Shown here: positions 62,804 through 64,000 of the stretch, piece after piece
Position numbering within the stretch: position 1 is the first letter of the stretch
Layout: the number at the start of each line of letters is the position of its first letter
NCBI GenBank assembly: GCA_947453725.1
Contig: CANGHH010000009.1
Span: 1 to 64,000, forward strand
Direction: 5' to 3'
Source of the DNA: Betaproteobacteria bacterium
GTDB lineage: Bacteria > Pseudomonadota > Gammaproteobacteria > Burkholderiales > Burkholderiaceae_C
Length of the DNA stretch: 64,000 nt
The notes under the pieces: generated by a model
The model's input: only the letters and a program-made list of their open reading frames with translations
Told to the model about the DNA's origin: nothing
The model's database searches: none
Program-made: the position numbers and the translations under genes

Positions 62804-64000
62804 TTATCGCGCCAGCGGCGCCGCGGCGCTGGCCACCAGGGTGGCCAGCAAGGTGCCATCGGCCGCCAGGCGGCGCATGCGCAGGGCCTGCGCATCGTCG
62901 CTGTCGGTGTGCCAGACGCCGCCGCTGGCACCTGCTGCCGCGCCGGCCGCGGTGGCCGTGACGGTGATCGGCAGGCTGCTGGTCTTCACGCGCAGCACTG
63001 GCGGCGGAGCCGGTGCGCTCGCGGCTGGGGTGAGGCCGAGGATCGAGTCGGCGATGGCGCGCGCCTGGCGGCCGATGGGTTCGATGTAACGGCTGGCCTG
63101 GCCCTCGACGACCGCGCAGTCGCCCAGCGCGTAGACGCCGGGCTGGCTGGTGGCGCCAGTGGCGGCGTCGACGGTGATGCCGCCGGCGACGCTGTCGAAG
63201 GCCAGACCGGCGCTGTGCGCCAGGCGGCCGGCGGTGCGCAGGCCGGTGGCGGCGATGACCAGGTCGGCTTCGTGCACGCCACCGCCCAGCGTGCGGATGC
63301 GCAGCCCGCCGGCGGCGAGGCGTTCGACGCCGGTGACCTGCACGCCGCCGACGAAGCGGATCGGCAGATCGGCCCAGGCCGCCAGCAGCCGCGCGCCGAC
63401 GGCGGCCGGCAAGGCGGCGGGCAGCGGCCGGGCCTGCACGTCGAGCAGCGTGATGCGGTGGCCGGCCAGCGCCAGATCGTTGGCCAGCTCGCAGCCGACC
63501 AGGCCGGCGCCGATCAGGGCCACGCGCTGCGGCCCGCCGGCCTGTCCGTCCGCCAGCGCGGATCGCAGGCGGGTGTAGGCCGCCAAGTCGTTGACGCGCC
63601 AGACCAGCGCTGGCGGCAGCACCGCCGGCAGCGCCGGTTCGGCGCCGTGCGCCAGCACCAGGTGGCGCCAGCGCAGCGTGCCGCGTGAACTGCGCAGCGT
63701 GCGCGTGGCGGGGTCGAGGTGCACGGCCACGGTCGCCGGCAGCAGTCGCACGTTCAGCCGCTGTGCGGCGGCGGCGGCCGTCTCGCGAACCAGGCTGTCG
63801 ACCGCGATGCCGCGCGCCACGGCCACGCTGAGCTGCGGCTTGTCGTAGACGTCGCCGGCGCAGGCGCAGAGCAGGGTGATCGGCAGCGCCGCGTCGCGTT
63901 CGCGCAGCGCTTGCGCGACCTGCCAGCCGGCACGGCCGGCGCCGACGATCAGCACGCCGGCATGGGCGCGGCCGCCGCGTGCGGGCGACGGCGGGCGCGC
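62804..64000 (-). CDS. Rubredoxin-NAD+ reductase-like FAD oxidoreductase (5' end outside window)
   Basis: At least 399 codons, open to the right edge. The FAD motif VLIVGAGRAGWQVAQAL is followed by DKPQLSVAVARG, LAHGAEPALP, the NAD motif VALIGAGLVGCELANDLALA and PGVYALGDCAVVEG, as in rubredoxin reductases and related NAD(P)H:flavoproteins. A GTG at 63955 could start it, but the frame continues upstream through a Pro/Gly/Arg linker (RPPSPARGG), so an N-terminal domain such as rubredoxin may lie outside. The role would be electron transfer from NADH to rubredoxin. It is 11 bases upstream of the phosphatase gene. Confidence 0.85.
   Translation of the reverse strand, partial: ARPPSPARGGRAHAGVLIVGAGRAGWQVAQALRERDAALPITLLCACAGDVYDKPQLSVAVARGIAVDSLVRETAAAAAQRLNVRLLPATVAVHLDPATRTLRSSRGTLRWRHLVLAHGAEPALPAVLPPALVWRVNDLAAYTRLRSALADGQAGGPQRVALIGAGLVGCELANDLALAGHRITLLDVQARPLPAALPAAVGARLLAAWADLPIRFVGGVQVTGVERLAAGGLRIRTLGGGVHEADLVIAATGLRTAGRLAHSAGLAFDSVAGGITVDAATGATSQPGVYALGDCAVVEGQASRYIEPIGRQARAIADSILGLTPAASAPAPPPVLRVKTSSLPITVTATAAGAAAGASGGVWHTDSDDAQALRMRRLAADGTLLATLVASAAAPLAR

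Overview
The window is GC-rich chromosomal DNA of a betaproteobacterium of the order Burkholderiales. Support for this is the rpmH-rnpA-yidD-yidC-mnmE / dnaA-dnaN-gyrB layout, four Bug-family solute receptors, the kdsD-kdsC-lptC block, a glycine-rich RRM protein and a PEP-CTERM protein. Rubrivivax, Ideonella, Leptothrix or Methylibium-like relatives are plausible, but the genus cannot be fixed by reading alone. The window covers the replication origin: most core genes left of about 25.5 kb (mnmE, yidC, yidD, rnpA, rpmH) read leftward and those right of it (dnaA, dnaN, gyrB) read rightward, with DnaA boxes between and around them.

Layout. 0-9.5 kb: a pirin (cut by the window edge), NnrU, an SDR, a polyamine-type binding protein with an ornithine cyclodeaminase relative, two tandem paralogous long-chain acyl-CoA synthetases and an HDOD protein. 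9.5-12.2 kb: a structured non-coding segment ending in a terminator, a GMC oxidoreductase and an RRM RNA-binding protein. 12.2-17.3 kb: SDR, lptC, kdsC and kdsD (LPS Kdo synthesis and export), divergent from a KefC-type antiporter. 17.3-21.2 kb: a LysR regulator divergent from an overlapping amidohydrolase / DHPD-like binding protein / Bug receptor triad. 21.2-31.2 kb: the origin region. 31.2-34.2 kb: a GbsR/MarR regulator with a perfect operator-like palindrome, followed by cyanide-insensitive type cytochrome bd genes. 34.4-41.7 kb: an M14 peptidase, then a stretch that looks less GC-rich with a PEP-CTERM protein behind a sigma-54 promoter candidate, a DUF6351 lipoprotein and a 42-residue membrane protein, then a Trp-rich protein, a lipocalin and a DUF1289 protein. 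41.7-46.7 kb: LysR divergent from a duplicated VOC protein plus a complete tripartite tricarboxylate transporter (tctB, tctA, tctC). 46.7-59.7 kb: queC and a CoA-linked catabolic region (hydrolase, nitronate monooxygenase-like enzyme, two crotonases, DUF2855, acyl-CoA dehydrogenase, CoA transferase, quinone oxidoreductase, Bug receptors, MFS carrier, a CAT-fold acetyltransferase). 59.8-64 kb: a regulatory operon with a PP2C phosphatase, STAS antagonist, RsbW-like kinase and membrane-anchored receiver, behind a rubredoxin-reductase-like flavoprotein that runs off the window.

No tRNA, rRNA, CRISPR array, intact insertion sequence, prophage or recognisable defence island was seen. The points most worth following are DnaA boxes embedded in rnpA coding sequence, the cyd-operon palindrome, the sigma-54/PEP-CTERM unit, the recent in-frame duplication of the VOC domain, the partner-switching operon and a possible structured small RNA near 9.6 kb. 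Start codons were chosen by eye from family alignment, spacing and ribosome-binding sites; identities and compositions are estimates by eye, not computed values.
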